DNA of 64,000 nucleotides from Bradyrhizobium diazoefficiens (GCF_018131185.1 NZ_JAFCJE010000001.1:400001-464000), one strand, 5' to 3'. Positions 48,832-58,026 are shown, counted from the first letter of the stretch. Numbers and translations are program-made. Notes: generated by a model from the letters alone, not told the origin.

Positions 48832-50913
48832 ATGTCAGAACCCCGCCAAACTACGGACTCCGAGACCAATCCGCTGCTGAAGGCCTGGGTAACGCCGTTT
48901 GCGACCCCGCCCTTCGACGAGATCGAGCCGGAGCACTTCCTCCCGGCCTTCGAGCAGGCCTTCGCCGACCACTCCGCCGAGATCGCGGCGATCACCAACG
49001 ATCCCGCCGCGCCCGACTTCGCCAACACCATCACGGCGCTGGAGCGCTCGGGCAAGCTCTTGAGCAAAGTTGCGGCAGTCTTCTACGACCTCGTCTCGGC
49101 GCATTCCAACCCGGCCATCCTGGAGATCGACAAAGAGGTTTCCTTGCGGATGGCGCGGCACTGGAATCCGATCATGATGAACGCCGTGCTGTTTGGTCGC
49201 ATCGCCCAGCTGCATGAGAACCGCGCCAGTCTCGGTCTCACCCCCGAGCAGCTCCGCCTCGTGGAGCGCACCTACACCCGCTTCCATCGCGCCGGCGCCG
49301 GCCTCTCCGAGGAGGCCAAGACGCGGATGGCCGAGATCAACGAGAAGCTGGCCCAGCTCGGCACCGGCTTCAGCCATCATCTGCTCGGCGACGAGCAGGA
49401 CTGGTTCATGGAGCTCGGCGAGGCCGATCGCCAGGGCCTGCCGGAGAGCTTCGTCGCCAGCGCCAAGGCTGCGGCGGAAGAGCGCGGCATGGAAGGCAAG
49501 GCCATCGTCACGCTGTCGCGCTCCTCGGTCGAACAGTTCCTGAAGAGCTCGGCCCGGCGCGACCTGCGCGAGAAGGTCTACAAGGCTTTCATTGCGCGGG
49601 GCGACAACGGCAATGCCAACGACAACAATGGCACCATCGTCGAGATACTGAAGCTGCGCGAAGAGAGCGCGAACCTCCTGGGCTATCCGACCTACGCCGC
49701 CTACCGGCTCGAGGATTCCATGGCCAAGACGCCGGACGCGGTGCGGGGCCTGTTGGAGCGGGTCTGGAAGCCCGCGCGCGCCCGGGCGCTCGCCGACCGC
49801 GACGAGATGCAGGCTCTGATCACGGAGGAGGGCGGCAATTTCAGGCTCGCTCCCTGGGACTGGCGCTTCTACGCCGAGAAGCTGCGCCTGCAGCGCGCCA
49901 ATTTCGACGACGCGGCGATCAAGCCGTATCTTTCGCTCGACCACATGATCGAAGCCGCCTTCGATTGTGCCACGCGCCTGTTCGGGATCACCTTCGAGGA
50001 GCGCAAGGACGTTCCGGTCTGGCACCCCGACGTCCGGGTCTGGGAGGTCAAGGGCTCCGACGGCAAGCACAAGGCGCTGTTCTATGGCGACTACTTCGCC
50101 CGGCCGTCGAAGCGCTCCGGCGCCTGGATGACCTCGCTGCGCGATCAGCAGAAGCTCGACGGCGACGTCGCCCCGCTCGTCCTCAATATCTGCAATTTTG
50201 CCAAGGGAGCCGGCGGCGAGCCTTCGCTGCTGTCGCCTGACGACGCCCGCACCCTGTTCCACGAGTTCGGCCACGGCCTGCACGGCATGCTCTCCAACGT
50301 GACCTATCCGTCGCTGTCGGGCACCTCCGTCTTCACCGACTTCGTCGAGCTGCCTTCGCAGCTCTACGAGCACTGGCAGGAGCGGCCCGAGGTGCTGCAG
50401 AAGTTCGCCCGTCACTACCAGACCGGCGAGCCGCTGCCGGACGAGCTGTTGCAACGGTTCCTTGCCGCGCGAAAATTCAACCAGGGCTTTGCCACGGTCG
50501 AGTTCGTCTCCTCGGCACTGGTGGACCTCGAATTCCACACCCAGCCGGCTTCCGCTGCGCAGGATGTCCGTGCCTTCGAGAGACGCGAGCTGGAGAAGAT
50601 CGGCATGCCCGAGGAGATCGCGCTGCGTCACCGTCCCACGCAGTTCGGTCACATCTTCACCGGCGACCACTATGCTGCCGGCTATTACAGCTACATGTGG
50701 TCGGAGGTGATGGATGCCGACGCCTTTGGCGCGTTCGAGGAGGCCGGCGACATCTTCGATCCGGCGGTGGCCAAACGCCTGCACGACGACATCTATTCGA
50801 GTGGCGGATCGGTCGATCCGGAAGCGGCCTATGAGGCCTTCCGCGGCCGCCCGCCGGAGCCCGACGCGCTGCTCCGCCGCCGCGGCCTGCTCGACAACGC
50901 CAAGGCAGCCTGA
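48832..50913 (+). CDS. M3-family oligopeptidase (PrlC / oligopeptidase A-like)
   Basis: The 693-residue zinc peptidase has the HExxH motif at His477-E-F-G-His481, then the second zinc-site region ELPSQLYEHW. It cleaves short peptides in the cytosol, including leftover signal peptides. The start MSEPRQTTDSETNPLLKAWVTPF fits the family without a signal peptide. Its stop overlaps the start of the DUF1007 gene by one base. The length is close to E. coli PrlC and Dcp (about 680); the two cannot be told apart here. Confidence 0.94.
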   Translation: MSEPRQTTDSETNPLLKAWVTPFATPPFDEIEPEHFLPAFEQAFADHSAEIAAITNDPAAPDFANTITALERSGKLLSKVAAVFYDLVSAHSNPAILEIDKEVSLRMARHWNPIMMNAVLFGRIAQLHENRASLGLTPEQLRLVERTYTRFHRAGAGLSEEAKTRMAEINEKLAQLGTGFSHHLLGDEQDWFMELGEADRQGLPESFVASAKAAAEERGMEGKAIVTLSRSSVEQFLKSSARRDLREKVYKAFIARGDNGNANDNNGTIVEILKLREESANLLGYPTYAAYRLEDSMAKTPDAVRGLLERVWKPARARALADRDEMQALITEEGGNFRLAPWDWRFYAEKLRLQRANFDDAAIKPYLSLDHMIEAAFDCATRLFGITFEERKDVPVWHPDVRVWEVKGSDGKHKALFYGDYFARPSKRSGAWMTSLRDQQKLDGDVAPLVLNICNFAKGAGGEPSLLSPDDARTLFHEFGHGLHGMLSNVTYPSLSGTSVFTDFVELPSQLYEHWQERPEVLQKFARHYQTGEPLPDELLQRFLAARKFNQGFATVEFVSSALVDLEFHTQPASAAQDVRAFERRELEKIGMPEEIALRHRPTQFGHIFTGDHYAAGYYSYMWSEVMDADAFGAFEEAGDIFDPAVAKRLHDDIYSSGGSVDPEAAYEAFRGRPPEPDALLRRRGLLDNAKAA

Positions 50914-51551
50914 TGAATATGCGCCGCTTGTTCGGATGGCTGCTCGCCGCCGCGACGATGCTCGCGGCGGGCGCGGCGAGCGCGCATCCGCATGTCTGGA
51001 TCACCGCGACCAGCGAGCTGCTCTACGCGGCCGACGGCACCGTCACCGGCGTCCGCCATGCATGGACTTTCGACGACATGTTCTCGACCTATGCGGTGCA
51101 GGGGCTCGAGAGCAAGACCAAGGGCGCCTATACGCGCGAGGAGCTCGGGCCGCTGGCGCAGACCAACGTCGAGTCGCTGAAGGAATATGCCTACTTCACC
51201 TTTGCGCGGGCCGATGGCAAGAAGGAGCGCTTCCAGGAGCCGGTCGACTACTTCCTCGACTACAAGGACACCGTGCTGACGCTGCACTTCACGCTGCCGC
51301 TGAAGAACCCCGTCAAGCCCAAGCAACTGGTGCTCGAAGTGTTCGACCGTTCCTTCTTCATCGACTTCAAGATGGCCAAGGACAATCCGGTCAAGCTGGT
51401 CGGCGCGCCCGCCGGCTGCCAGACGAAACTCGAGCGGCCGAATGACGGCACCGCCAGTGCGCAGAAGCTCAACGAACAGACCTTCCTGAACGGCGAGAAC
51501 ACCAATTTCGGCATGATGTTCGCCAACAAGATCACGGTGGATTGCCCTTGA
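50913..51551 (+). CDS. DUF1007-family periplasmic protein
   Basis: The 212-residue protein has a signal peptide (MNMRRLFGWLLAAATMLAAGAASA) and starts its mature part HPHVWITATSELLYAADG, the DUF1007 opening with an N-terminal His pair that could bind metal. FDRSFFIDFKMAKDNPVKL and two Cys (GCQTKL, VDCP) follow. It almost always sits beside a NicO/RcnA-like exporter, as here, and probably serves as its metal-binding partner. Its 3' end overlaps that gene. Confidence 0.88.
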   Translation: MNMRRLFGWLLAAATMLAAGAASAHPHVWITATSELLYAADGTVTGVRHAWTFDDMFSTYAVQGLESKTKGAYTREELGPLAQTNVESLKEYAYFTFARADGKKERFQEPVDYFLDYKDTVLTLHFTLPLKNPVKPKQLVLEVFDRSFFIDFKMAKDNPVKLVGAPAGCQTKLERPNDGTASAQKLNEQTFLNGENTNFGMMFANKITVDCP

Positions 51552-52657
51552 TCGGTCCTCTTCGATCCCCGCTCGCCCGCGGGCTTCTCGCCTGCGCCGC
51601 GGTTATCGTCGTGCTCGGGGTCGCGGACGCCGCGCTTCACGATGTCCTCGCGCAAAATCCCTTTGGCGCGCCGCGTCCGGCGCAGGCGGCCCAGCCCGAG
51701 GCGGGCGGCTTGATCGGCTGGCTCCTGGCAAAACAGTCGGAATTCTATCGCCAGATGTCGACGACGATCCGGGCAGCGAAGTCCGACGGGTCGGCAGTGT
51801 GGACGCTGCTGTTCATCTCGTTCGCCTACGGCATCTTCCACGCCGCCGGCCCCGGCCACGGCAAGGCGGTGATCGCCTCCTATCTGGTTGCCAACCGCGA
51901 GACTGCCCGGCGTGGCATCGCGCTGTCGTTTGCCTCGGCGCTGATGCAGTCGCTGGTAGCGATCCTGATCGTCGGCATTTCGGCGTGGGTGCTGAACGCG
52001 ACCGCCAAAACCATGTGCAAGGCGGAAGGGGTCATCGAAATCGCGAGCTACGCCTTGATCGCACTGTTCGGGCTGCGCCTCGTCTGGGTCAAGGGCCGCA
52101 CCTTCATCCGCGCGCTCCAGGCGATCCAGCCGGTGCCGGCAATCGCCGGCGTGCCACATCACCATGATCACGACCATCACCATCATCATCATCATGATGC
52201 GCATGGTCATCATGACCACGACCACGGTCACGCGCATCACCACCACGTGCACGATCATGTCCATGACGAGCATTGCGGCCATTCCCACGGCCCCACGCCG
52301 AGCGAGCTGGCGGGCCCCGGTGGCTGGCGGCGTGGCCTTGCCGCGATCCTCACCGTTGGCATCCGCCCCTGTTCGGGTGCGATCCTGGTGCTGGTGTTCG
52401 CGCTCGCGCAGGGCCTGTTCTGGGCCGGTATTGCCGCGACCCTCCTGATGGGGCTCGGCACTGCGATTACGGTCGCGGCCATCGCGGTCGTGGCCGTCTC
52501 CGCCAAGGACATCGCCGCTCGCCTCAGCGCAGGGCGGGATGGCGGCGGTGCGCTGTTCATGCGCGGCATCGAGTTTGCGGCCGCGGGTGTCGTGCTGCTG
52601 TTCGGCGCGGGCCTGTTGCTGGGCTATATCGCGGCCGAACGGACGACGTGTTTTTGA
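51542..52657 (+). CDS. nickel/cobalt (NicO/RcnA-like) membrane exporter
   Basis: The 371-residue membrane protein has six or so hydrophobic helices. HAAGPGHGKAVIASYLVAN near residue 100 and VGIRPCSGAILVLVFALAQG near 280 are RcnA/NicO signatures. A very His-rich cytosolic loop lies between (about 201-245, beginning HHHDHDHHHHHHHDAHGHHD). The start is TTG at 51542 or 51548, overlapping the previous stop. Members move Ni or Co; with DUF1007 partners zinc has also been suggested. No Zur box is visible upstream. Confidence 0.9.
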   Translation: MPLIGPLRSPLARGLLACAAVIVVLGVADAALHDVLAQNPFGAPRPAQAAQPEAGGLIGWLLAKQSEFYRQMSTTIRAAKSDGSAVWTLLFISFAYGIFHAAGPGHGKAVIASYLVANRETARRGIALSFASALMQSLVAILIVGISAWVLNATAKTMCKAEGVIEIASYALIALFGLRLVWVKGRTFIRALQAIQPVPAIAGVPHHHDHDHHHHHHHDAHGHHDHDHGHAHHHHVHDHVHDEHCGHSHGPTPSELAGPGGWRRGLAAILTVGIRPCSGAILVLVFALAQGLFWAGIAATLLMGLGTAITVAAIAVVAVSAKDIAARLSAGRDGGGALFMRGIEFAAAGVVLLFGAGLLLGYIAAERTTCF

Positions 52658-52661
52658 GTAG

Positions 52662-52800
52662 TCTTCGTGGCTCGCTGCGCTCAGTTAGGCATGACGCTCG
52701 TGCACCTGTTCTGCGAGCGTAGCGAGGCCATCCAGGGTGCCTCCGTGGCGGCAGTCTGGATTGCTTCGTCGCAAGGGCGCCTCGCAATGACGAGCCGAAA
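52662..52800. repeat. dispersed repeat of the GCAATCCAGACTGCC class, partial
   Basis: GGCAGTCTGGATTGCTTCG and CTCGCAATGACGAG are pieces of a common Bradyrhizobium intergenic element. The left part (CTCGCTGCGCTCAGTTAGGCATGACG) is rearranged. It fills the gap before the thioesterase gene. Confidence 0.6.
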
Positions 52801-52821
52801 TGATCTCGGCCGGGGGATCTT

Positions 52822-53259
52822 ATGTCGCGCGAAAATTTCTGGTTCTTTCATCCGTTCCGGGTGCGCTATTCCGAGATCGACGGGCAGGGCGTCGTCTTCA
52901 ACGCGCATTATCTGACCTATTTCGACACTGCCATCACCGAATATTTCCGCGCGCTCGGCTTCGACCAATATGCCGACGCGCAGGCGAGCGGCATTGATTT
53001 CCACGTCGTCAAGTCCGTCATCGAGTACAAGGCGCCGGTCCGCTTCGACTGGGAGCTCGACGTCGGCGTGCGTGTGGCCCGGATCGGCAATTCGAGCCTC
53101 GTCTTCGAACTCGCGATCTTCCTGAAAGGCGGCATGGGGGCGCTGGTGACCGGCGAGATCGTCTGGGTCTACACCGACCAGCAGACTCATCGTCCGGTCA
53201 CGATCCCGGCCTCGATGCGGGGGCTGATCGCGACACGGGAACGTCATCTGGCGCCATGA
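52822..53259 (+). CDS. acyl-CoA thioesterase (4HBT, YbgC-like)
   Basis: The 145-residue hot-dog-fold protein has the catalytic-region motif RVRYSEIDGQGVVFNAHYLTYFDTAITEYFRALG, with Asp in SEIDGQG as in 4-hydroxybenzoyl-CoA and YbgC thioesterases. It cleaves short-chain or aryl-CoA esters in the cytosol. GGGG-rich sequence precedes the ATG at 52822. Neighbours do not identify its substrate. Confidence 0.9.
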   Translation: MSRENFWFFHPFRVRYSEIDGQGVVFNAHYLTYFDTAITEYFRALGFDQYADAQASGIDFHVVKSVIEYKAPVRFDWELDVGVRVARIGNSSLVFELAIFLKGGMGALVTGEIVWVYTDQQTHRPVTIPASMRGLIATRERHLAP

Positions 53260-53266
53260 GGCCGCC

Positions 53267-53665
53267 TCACACCGGCAGGAACCGCTTCAGTGCCGGCATG
53301 AGGAAGATCCCGAGGTTGATCGCAAAGCCGACGGTCCAGAGGATCGAACGCAGCGTTGGGCGGTTGCCGAGATAGGTCAGCACATAGGCGATCCGTACGA
53401 TCAGGAACAATGCCGCGAGCTCGTCGATCAGCCGCTGCGGCGAATCCCTGTATTCGGCGAGCAGCACCGCGAAGGCGAAGAACGGGAACGTCTCGATGCC
53501 GTTCTGGTGCGCGCCGAGCGCGCGCTGCGAGAGCGCGTCCTCATAGAAGGCGGGGTCGCGTGGCCGGGAATTGTCGAAGCGGCGAAACCCGATCCATTTG
53601 ACCGAGGCGATCGTAGACAGATAGAGCAGCAGCGCTCCAAAGACGCACCATTCCGCCAGTGTCAT
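53267..53665 (-). CDS. MAPEG-family membrane protein
   Basis: The 132-residue protein has four hydrophobic helices and the family patterns FRRFDNSRPRDPAFYEDALSQRALGAHQNGIETFPFFAFAVLLAEY and RIAYVLTYLGNRPTLRSILW. MAPEG proteins include glutathione-dependent enzymes of eicosanoid and detoxification metabolism; bacterial members are largely uncharacterised. The start at 53665 follows GGGAGGGG. It converges with the thioesterase, seven bases apart. Confidence 0.88.
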   Translation of the reverse strand: MTLAEWCVFGALLLYLSTIASVKWIGFRRFDNSRPRDPAFYEDALSQRALGAHQNGIETFPFFAFAVLLAEYRDSPQRLIDELAALFLIVRIAYVLTYLGNRPTLRSILWTVGFAINLGIFLMPALKRFLPV

Positions 53666-53746
53666 GAGCCCCTCCCGCCTGGGTGCGACCCTAGCGATGC
53701 CGGGCTCACCTTGACAAGTTAGGACCAACGCGCGACCCACAGAGCC

Positions 53747-54784
53747 ATGACCAGTGTCGTCCCCCTCGAGGCCGCGAGACCGGCCGCCCAAGCTGCCTTG
53801 CCGCGCGTCGGTGTGGTCCTGATCAATCTCGGAACACCGGATACGGCCGATGCTCCGGGCGTGCGGGTGTATCTCAAGGAGTTCCTCTCGGACGCCCGCG
53901 TCATCGAGGACCAGGGTCTGATCTGGAAGCTGGTCCTGAACGGGATCATCCTGCGCAGCCGTCCTCGTACCAAGGCGCTGGATTACCAGAAGATCTGGAA
54001 CACCGAGAAGAACGAGTCGCCGCTGAAGACCATCACGCGGTCGCAAGCCGAGAAGCTCGCGGTCACCCTTTCGGACAGGGGCCACGTCGTGGTGGACTGG
54101 GCGATGCGCTACGGCAATCCCTCGATCAAGTCGGGCATCGACGCCCTGATCGCGAAAGGTTGCGAGCGCATCCTGGCGGTCCCGCTCTATCCGCAATATT
54201 CCGCCTCGACCTCGGCGACCGTCTGCGACGAAGTGTTCCGCGTGCTCGCCCAACTGCGCAATCAGCCGACGCTGCGGGTGACGCCGCCCTATTACGAGGA
54301 CGCGGCCTATATCGAGGCGCTTGCCGTCTCGATCGAGACGCATCTGGCAACGCTGTCCTTCGAGCCTGAGCTGATCGTGGCGTCCTTCCACGGCATGCCG
54401 AAATCCTATGTCGACAAGGGCGATCCCTATCAGCAGCACTGCATCGCCACGACCGAGGCACTGCGCCGCCGGCTCGGCATGGACGAGACGAAGCTGCTGC
54501 TGACCTTCCAGTCGCGCTTCGGCAATGACGAATGGCTCCAGCCCTACACCGACAAGACCATGGAGCGGCTCGCGAAGGAAGGCCTGCGCCGCATCGCTGT
54601 GGTGACGCCGGGCTTTGCCGCCGACTGCCTGGAGACGCTGGAAGAGATCGCGCAGGAGAACGCGGAGATCTTCAAGCACAATGGCGGTGAGCAGTTTTCC
54701 GCGATCCCCTGCCTCAACGACAGCGAACCGGGCATGGATGTAATCAGCACCCTGGTGCTGCGTGAGCTTCAGGGCTGGATATAG
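53747..54784 (+). CDS. hemH: ferrochelatase
   Basis: The 345-residue enzyme inserts Fe2+ into protoporphyrin IX as the last step of haem synthesis. It contains GVVLINLGTPD, VPLYPQYSASTSAT, catalytic His215 in SFHGMPKSYVDKGDPY, and FAADCLETLEEIAQEN with the acidic metal-site Glu. It stands between a MAPEG gene and an ABC binding-protein gene that begins four bases after its stop. No iron-response (ICE) motif was identified by eye. Confidence 0.96.
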   Translation: MTSVVPLEAARPAAQAALPRVGVVLINLGTPDTADAPGVRVYLKEFLSDARVIEDQGLIWKLVLNGIILRSRPRTKALDYQKIWNTEKNESPLKTITRSQAEKLAVTLSDRGHVVVDWAMRYGNPSIKSGIDALIAKGCERILAVPLYPQYSASTSATVCDEVFRVLAQLRNQPTLRVTPPYYEDAAYIEALAVSIETHLATLSFEPELIVASFHGMPKSYVDKGDPYQQHCIATTEALRRRLGMDETKLLLTFQSRFGNDEWLQPYTDKTMERLAKEGLRRIAVVTPGFAADCLETLEEIAQENAEIFKHNGGEQFSAIPCLNDSEPGMDVISTLVLRELQGWI

Positions 54785-54788
54785 ACCC

Positions 54789-55757
54789 GTGAACCGCCGC
54801 GAACTCCTGACGCTTGGGATGATCGCGGTGTTGCCGTCGAAGGTAGCGGCGCAGCAACCCGAGCGCCGGCTCGGCGTGCTCTCAGTCACGGCTGCCGATG
54901 ATGCGATCGGCCAGACGCGCAGCATGGTCCTGGTCGAGGCGCTCGCCGGTCACGGCTGGAAGGAGCGCGACAACCTCAAGATCGACTGGCGCAGCGGCGG
55001 CGGTGACCGCGCGCGTATCGCGGAGCTCGCCAACGAGTTGATCGCGCTCAAGCCCGACGTTCTGCTTGCGGTCGGCACACCCTCGGTCGAAGAGTTGCGA
55101 CGGCGCACCGCGACCATCCCGATCGTGTTCGCCGTCGTGACCGATCCTGTCAGCCAAGGCTTTGTCGAAAACCTCGCGCATCCCGGCGGCAACGTCACCG
55201 GCTTCACCGATTACGACGGCCCACTGGCCGGCAAATGGCTGGAGATGCTGACGCAGGTCACCCCGCCCGTTCGCCGCGTCTTCGTCGTCTACAATCCCGA
55301 GACCGCGCCGTTCGCGCCCCTGATGCTGCGCACGATCGAGGACGCCGCGCGGACTCTTCACGTGGCCGTCGAGCCTGCGCCGGTGAACGACGCGGGCGCG
55401 ATCGCGGCGCTGGCTACGCGCAGGGACGGCGGCTTCCTGGTTCTGCCTGATTTCTTCACCATGGCCAATCGCACGCAGCTGCTGGCGGCGATCGGCGAGG
55501 CTCGTTTGCCGGCGGTGTTCTGGAGCCGTACCTTCGTCGGGGAGGGTGGGCTGATGGCCTACAGCACCGACAGCACCGAGCAGCTGCGCCGCGCTGCGGA
55601 CTATATCGATCGCATCCTGAAGGGCGCGCGGCCAGCCGACCTGCCGGTGCAGAACCCCACCAGGTTCGAGCTGACGATCAACCTGAAAGCCGCCGAGGCG
55701 CTTGGCATCACGCTTCCCGCGGGCTTGCTCGCGATCGCGAACGATGTCATCGAATGA
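54789..55757 (+). CDS. ABC transporter substrate-binding protein, TrpX/PF04392-like, solo
   Basis: The 322-residue protein starts at GTG 54789 with a signal that reads MNRRELLTLGMIAVLPSKVAAQQ, a possible twin-arginine type. The body has LGVLSVTAADDA, GTPSVEELRRRTATIPIVFAVVTDPVSQGFVENLAHPGGNVTGFT and GLMAYSTDSTEQLRRAADYIDRILKGARPADLPVQ, the hallmarks of the TrpX-like binding proteins, which are expanded in Bradyrhizobium. No permease or ATPase gene is adjacent, so it is a solo member. It is probably co-transcribed with hemH. Confidence 0.88.
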   Translation: MNRRELLTLGMIAVLPSKVAAQQPERRLGVLSVTAADDAIGQTRSMVLVEALAGHGWKERDNLKIDWRSGGGDRARIAELANELIALKPDVLLAVGTPSVEELRRRTATIPIVFAVVTDPVSQGFVENLAHPGGNVTGFTDYDGPLAGKWLEMLTQVTPPVRRVFVVYNPETAPFAPLMLRTIEDAARTLHVAVEPAPVNDAGAIAALATRRDGGFLVLPDFFTMANRTQLLAAIGEARLPAVFWSRTFVGEGGLMAYSTDSTEQLRRAADYIDRILKGARPADLPVQNPTRFELTINLKAAEALGITLPAGLLAIANDVIE

Positions 55758-55955
55758 AAGCGTCCGCAGCGGGCCTGCGTGCTTCAAGGGCCTTCCGCAC
55801 ATGCATATCGAGGCCGCTCCCTCTCCGCCCGTCTTATTCAGAATTGCGCCGGTACCGACGTTACTTGCGACCGCTGAACCGGTAAGGTCGTGATCCCGAC
55901 CAATGACTGCGCGGGAAAAGGGCTTTTCCCGGCTTCTTTCCGCCTTGGAGGAAAT

Positions 55956-56957
55956 ATGAGCGGTTTCGGTATTTTCGCGATTGTTCTGGTGGTGCTCGTC
56001 ATCGTCACGCTGGTGGCCGGCGTGAAGACGGTGCCGCAGGGGTATGACTGGACCATCGAGCGATTCGGCAAATACACCCAGACGCTCAGCCCCGGGCTCA
56101 ATCTGATCGTACCCTATTTCGACCGGGTCGGACGCAAGATCAACATGATGGAGCAGGTGATCGACATTCCAGAGCAGGAGGTCATCACCAAGGACAACGC
56201 CACCGTGACGGTGGACGGCGTCGCCTTCTACCAGGTGTTCGATGCCGCCAAGGCGAGCTATGAGGTCTCAAATCTCAACCAGGGCATCACGGTCCTGACC
56301 ATGACGAACATCCGCTCGGTGATGGGCTCGATGGATCTCGACCAGGTGCTGTCGCATCGCGACGAGATCAACGAGCGCCTGCTCCGTGTCGTCGACGCGG
56401 CGGTCTCGCCCTGGGGCGTCAAGGTCAACCGCATCGAGATCAAGGACATCGTGCCTCCGGCAGACCTCGTCGAAGCGATGGGCCGGCAGATGAAGGCCGA
56501 ACGCGTCAAGCGTGCCGACATTCTCGCCGCTGAAGGCCAGCGCCAGTCGGAAATCCTGCGCGCCGAAGGCGCCAAGCAGGGCCAGATCCTGCAGGCTGAG
56601 GGCCGGAAGGAAGCGGCGTTCCGTGACGCCGAGGCGCGCGAGCGTTCGGCGGAGGCCGAGGCAAAGGCCACCCAGATGGTGAGCGAAGCCATTTCCAAGG
56701 GCGACGTCGCCGCGTTGAACTATTTCATCGCCGACAAATATATCAAGGCGTTCGGCCAGTTCGCGGACGCGCCGAACCAGAAGATCATCATGCTGCCGAT
56801 CGAAGCCACGAGCATGCTCGGTTCGCTCGCCGGCATCGGCGAGATCGCCAAGGCCACGTTCGGCGAGAGCGCGGCCTCTGGCTCTGCCGCTCGCCGCCCC
56901 GGCTCAGTGCCGCCGACCGGCAGCACGCCGCCGGCGGTGCCGCCGCGGCAGGGATAA
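55956..56957 (+). CDS. SPFH/slipin-type membrane protein (QmcA-like)
   Basis: The 333-residue protein has an N-terminal membrane helix (GFGIFAIVLVVLVIVTLVAGV), an SPFH domain (about 25-185) with TVPQGYDWTIERFGKYTQTLSPGLNLIVPYFDRVG, and a coiled coil (about 185-260, many AEG/EAR repeats). A Pro-rich tail follows. It forms rings or microdomains in the inner membrane and may guide FtsH-type proteases. GGAGG precedes the ATG at 55956. The NfeD gene follows after 55 bases, the usual pairing. Confidence 0.93.
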   Translation: MSGFGIFAIVLVVLVIVTLVAGVKTVPQGYDWTIERFGKYTQTLSPGLNLIVPYFDRVGRKINMMEQVIDIPEQEVITKDNATVTVDGVAFYQVFDAAKASYEVSNLNQGITVLTMTNIRSVMGSMDLDQVLSHRDEINERLLRVVDAAVSPWGVKVNRIEIKDIVPPADLVEAMGRQMKAERVKRADILAAEGQRQSEILRAEGAKQGQILQAEGRKEAAFRDAEARERSAEAEAKATQMVSEAISKGDVAALNYFIADKYIKAFGQFADAPNQKIIMLPIEATSMLGSLAGIGEIAKATFGESAASGSAARRPGSVPPTGSTPPAVPPRQG

Positions 56958-57012
56958 TGACCGGCGCATCAGCCTTCGAAAGGGGCTTGCGCCAATGATG
57001 GAAGGTCGTGTC

Positions 57013-57456
57013 ATGACCGACATGTTCGTATCGCTCGGTAGCTGGAACTGGCTGATCTTCGGCTTCATCCTGATGGCGCTGGAGGTGCTGGCGCCGGGCA
57101 TATTCCTGTTCTGGCTCGGGCTCGCCGCGCTGCTGGTGGGGACGGTCTCGTTCGCCGTTGCCATGTCATGGCAGATCCAACTCGTGATGTTCGCGGTGTT
57201 CGCCGCTGCCGCCGTGCCGGTGTGGCGCCGCCTCGCCCGGCCGAAGCCGGATGCGAGCGCCAGCCCCTTCCTCAACAAGCGCACCGAGGCGCTGCTGGGG
57301 CGCGAGTTCACCCTGGAGAAGCCGATCATCGACGGCAGCGGCACCGTGCGCATCGGCGACACGGTGTGGCGTGTGGCCGGGCCCGATACGCCGGCGGGAA
57401 CGCGGGTGAAGGTGGTGCAGGTGGATGGCGCAAATCTGACCGTGGCGGCTGCGTAG
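57013..57456 (+). CDS. NfeD-like membrane protein
   Basis: The 147-residue protein has two or three hydrophobic helices (WNWLIFGFILMALEVLAPGIFLFWLGLAALLVGTVSF) and a C-terminal OB-fold domain (LLGREFTLEKPIIDGSGTVRIGDTVWRVAGPDTPAGTRVKVVQVDGANLTV). It is the short NfeD form that partners QmcA-type slipins. The start at 57013 has GGAAGG upstream; ATGs at 56995 and 56998 are also in frame. Confidence 0.9.
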   Translation: MTDMFVSLGSWNWLIFGFILMALEVLAPGIFLFWLGLAALLVGTVSFAVAMSWQIQLVMFAVFAAAAVPVWRRLARPKPDASASPFLNKRTEALLGREFTLEKPIIDGSGTVRIGDTVWRVAGPDTPAGTRVKVVQVDGANLTVAAA

Positions 57457-57460
57457 TCTC

Positions 57461-57619
57461 TTACCCTCCCCTGGAGGGGGAGGGTCGATCGCGCGTAGCG
57501 CGAGCGGGGTGGGGTGATCGCTCCACTCGGGCACTGTTGGATGTTGAGGCACCGCCACCCCCGCTACGTATTGCGCTTCGCTTCATGCGCAGCGACCCTC
57601 CCCCTCCAGGGGAGGGTAA
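57461..57619. repeat. 159-bp element bounded by perfect 27-bp inverted repeats
   Basis: The ends, 57461-57487 and 57593-57619, are exact inverses built on TTACCCTCCCCTGGAGGGG. The inside holds CGCGCGTAGCGCGAGCGG and GCTACGTATTGCGCTTCG. The size and ends recall a MITE, but no target-site duplication is evident. Shorter cousins of the end sequence lie at 8073-8096. Confidence 0.85.
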
Positions 57620-57626
57620 CAGAGCG

Positions 57627-57953
57627 CTACCTCTTCCATTTCTCCGCAAACCGGTGCAGCGGCATGAACGTCTCGCACAGTTCTCGCCCCAGCGGCGTCA
57701 GTCCATAACCTCCCGCCTCGCCGAGTTCCACGAATCCCGCTTCGCGCAACTCCGTCAGCCGCGCTTGCAGCACTGTCGGTGAGGCCTCGTCGCAGGCGGT
57801 GCGCAATGCGCGGGAGGTGAGGGACTCGCCACGCAATTCCCACAATATTCGCAGGCTCCAACGCCGGCCGAGCAGATCCAGCAGCGCCATGATCGGTCGT
57901 CCGGTGCGGGATCCCCGCGCCGGACGCGTCTTCGTGTGTGTCTGCTTCGACAT
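57627..57953 (-). CDS. HxlR-family winged-helix regulator
   Basis: The 108-residue protein carries the HxlR fold (MALLDLLGRRWSLRILWELRGESLTSRALRTACDEASPTVLQARLTELREAGFVELGEAGGYGLTPLGRELCETFMPLHRFAEKW). It lacks the Cys used by redox-sensing members. It is divergent from a carboxymuconolactone decarboxylase-like gene 73 bp away, and two palindromes lie between them, so it probably represses both. Confidence 0.88.
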   Translation of the reverse strand: MSKQTHTKTRPARGSRTGRPIMALLDLLGRRWSLRILWELRGESLTSRALRTACDEASPTVLQARLTELREAGFVELGEAGGYGLTPLGRELCETFMPLHRFAEKWKR

Positions 57954-57972
57954 CGTCGCCCCCCTTGCACAT

Positions 57973-58013
57973 TGCTACAAATAATGTAGCATTCTGCTAC
58001 TATAGTTGTAGCA
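57973..58013. promoter_or_regulatory. twin operators between HxlR and CMD genes
   Basis: TGCTACA (57973-57979) and TGTAGCA (57985-57991) form one palindrome, and TGCTAC (57995-58000) and GTAGCA (58008-58013) form a second. The same half-site, TGCTAC, thus appears four times within 41 bases. Two dimers could bind side by side. The second site ends 14 bases before the CMD start. Confidence 0.75.
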
Positions 58014-58026
58014 ATGGAGACGGCTC

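Noticed and set aside
48835-50784. 649-codon open frame antisense to the oligopeptidase gene
   Set aside because: It is a by-product of GC-rich codon bias on the opposite strand; it has no start signal and no recognisable domain, while the sense gene has HEFGH and full family similarity.
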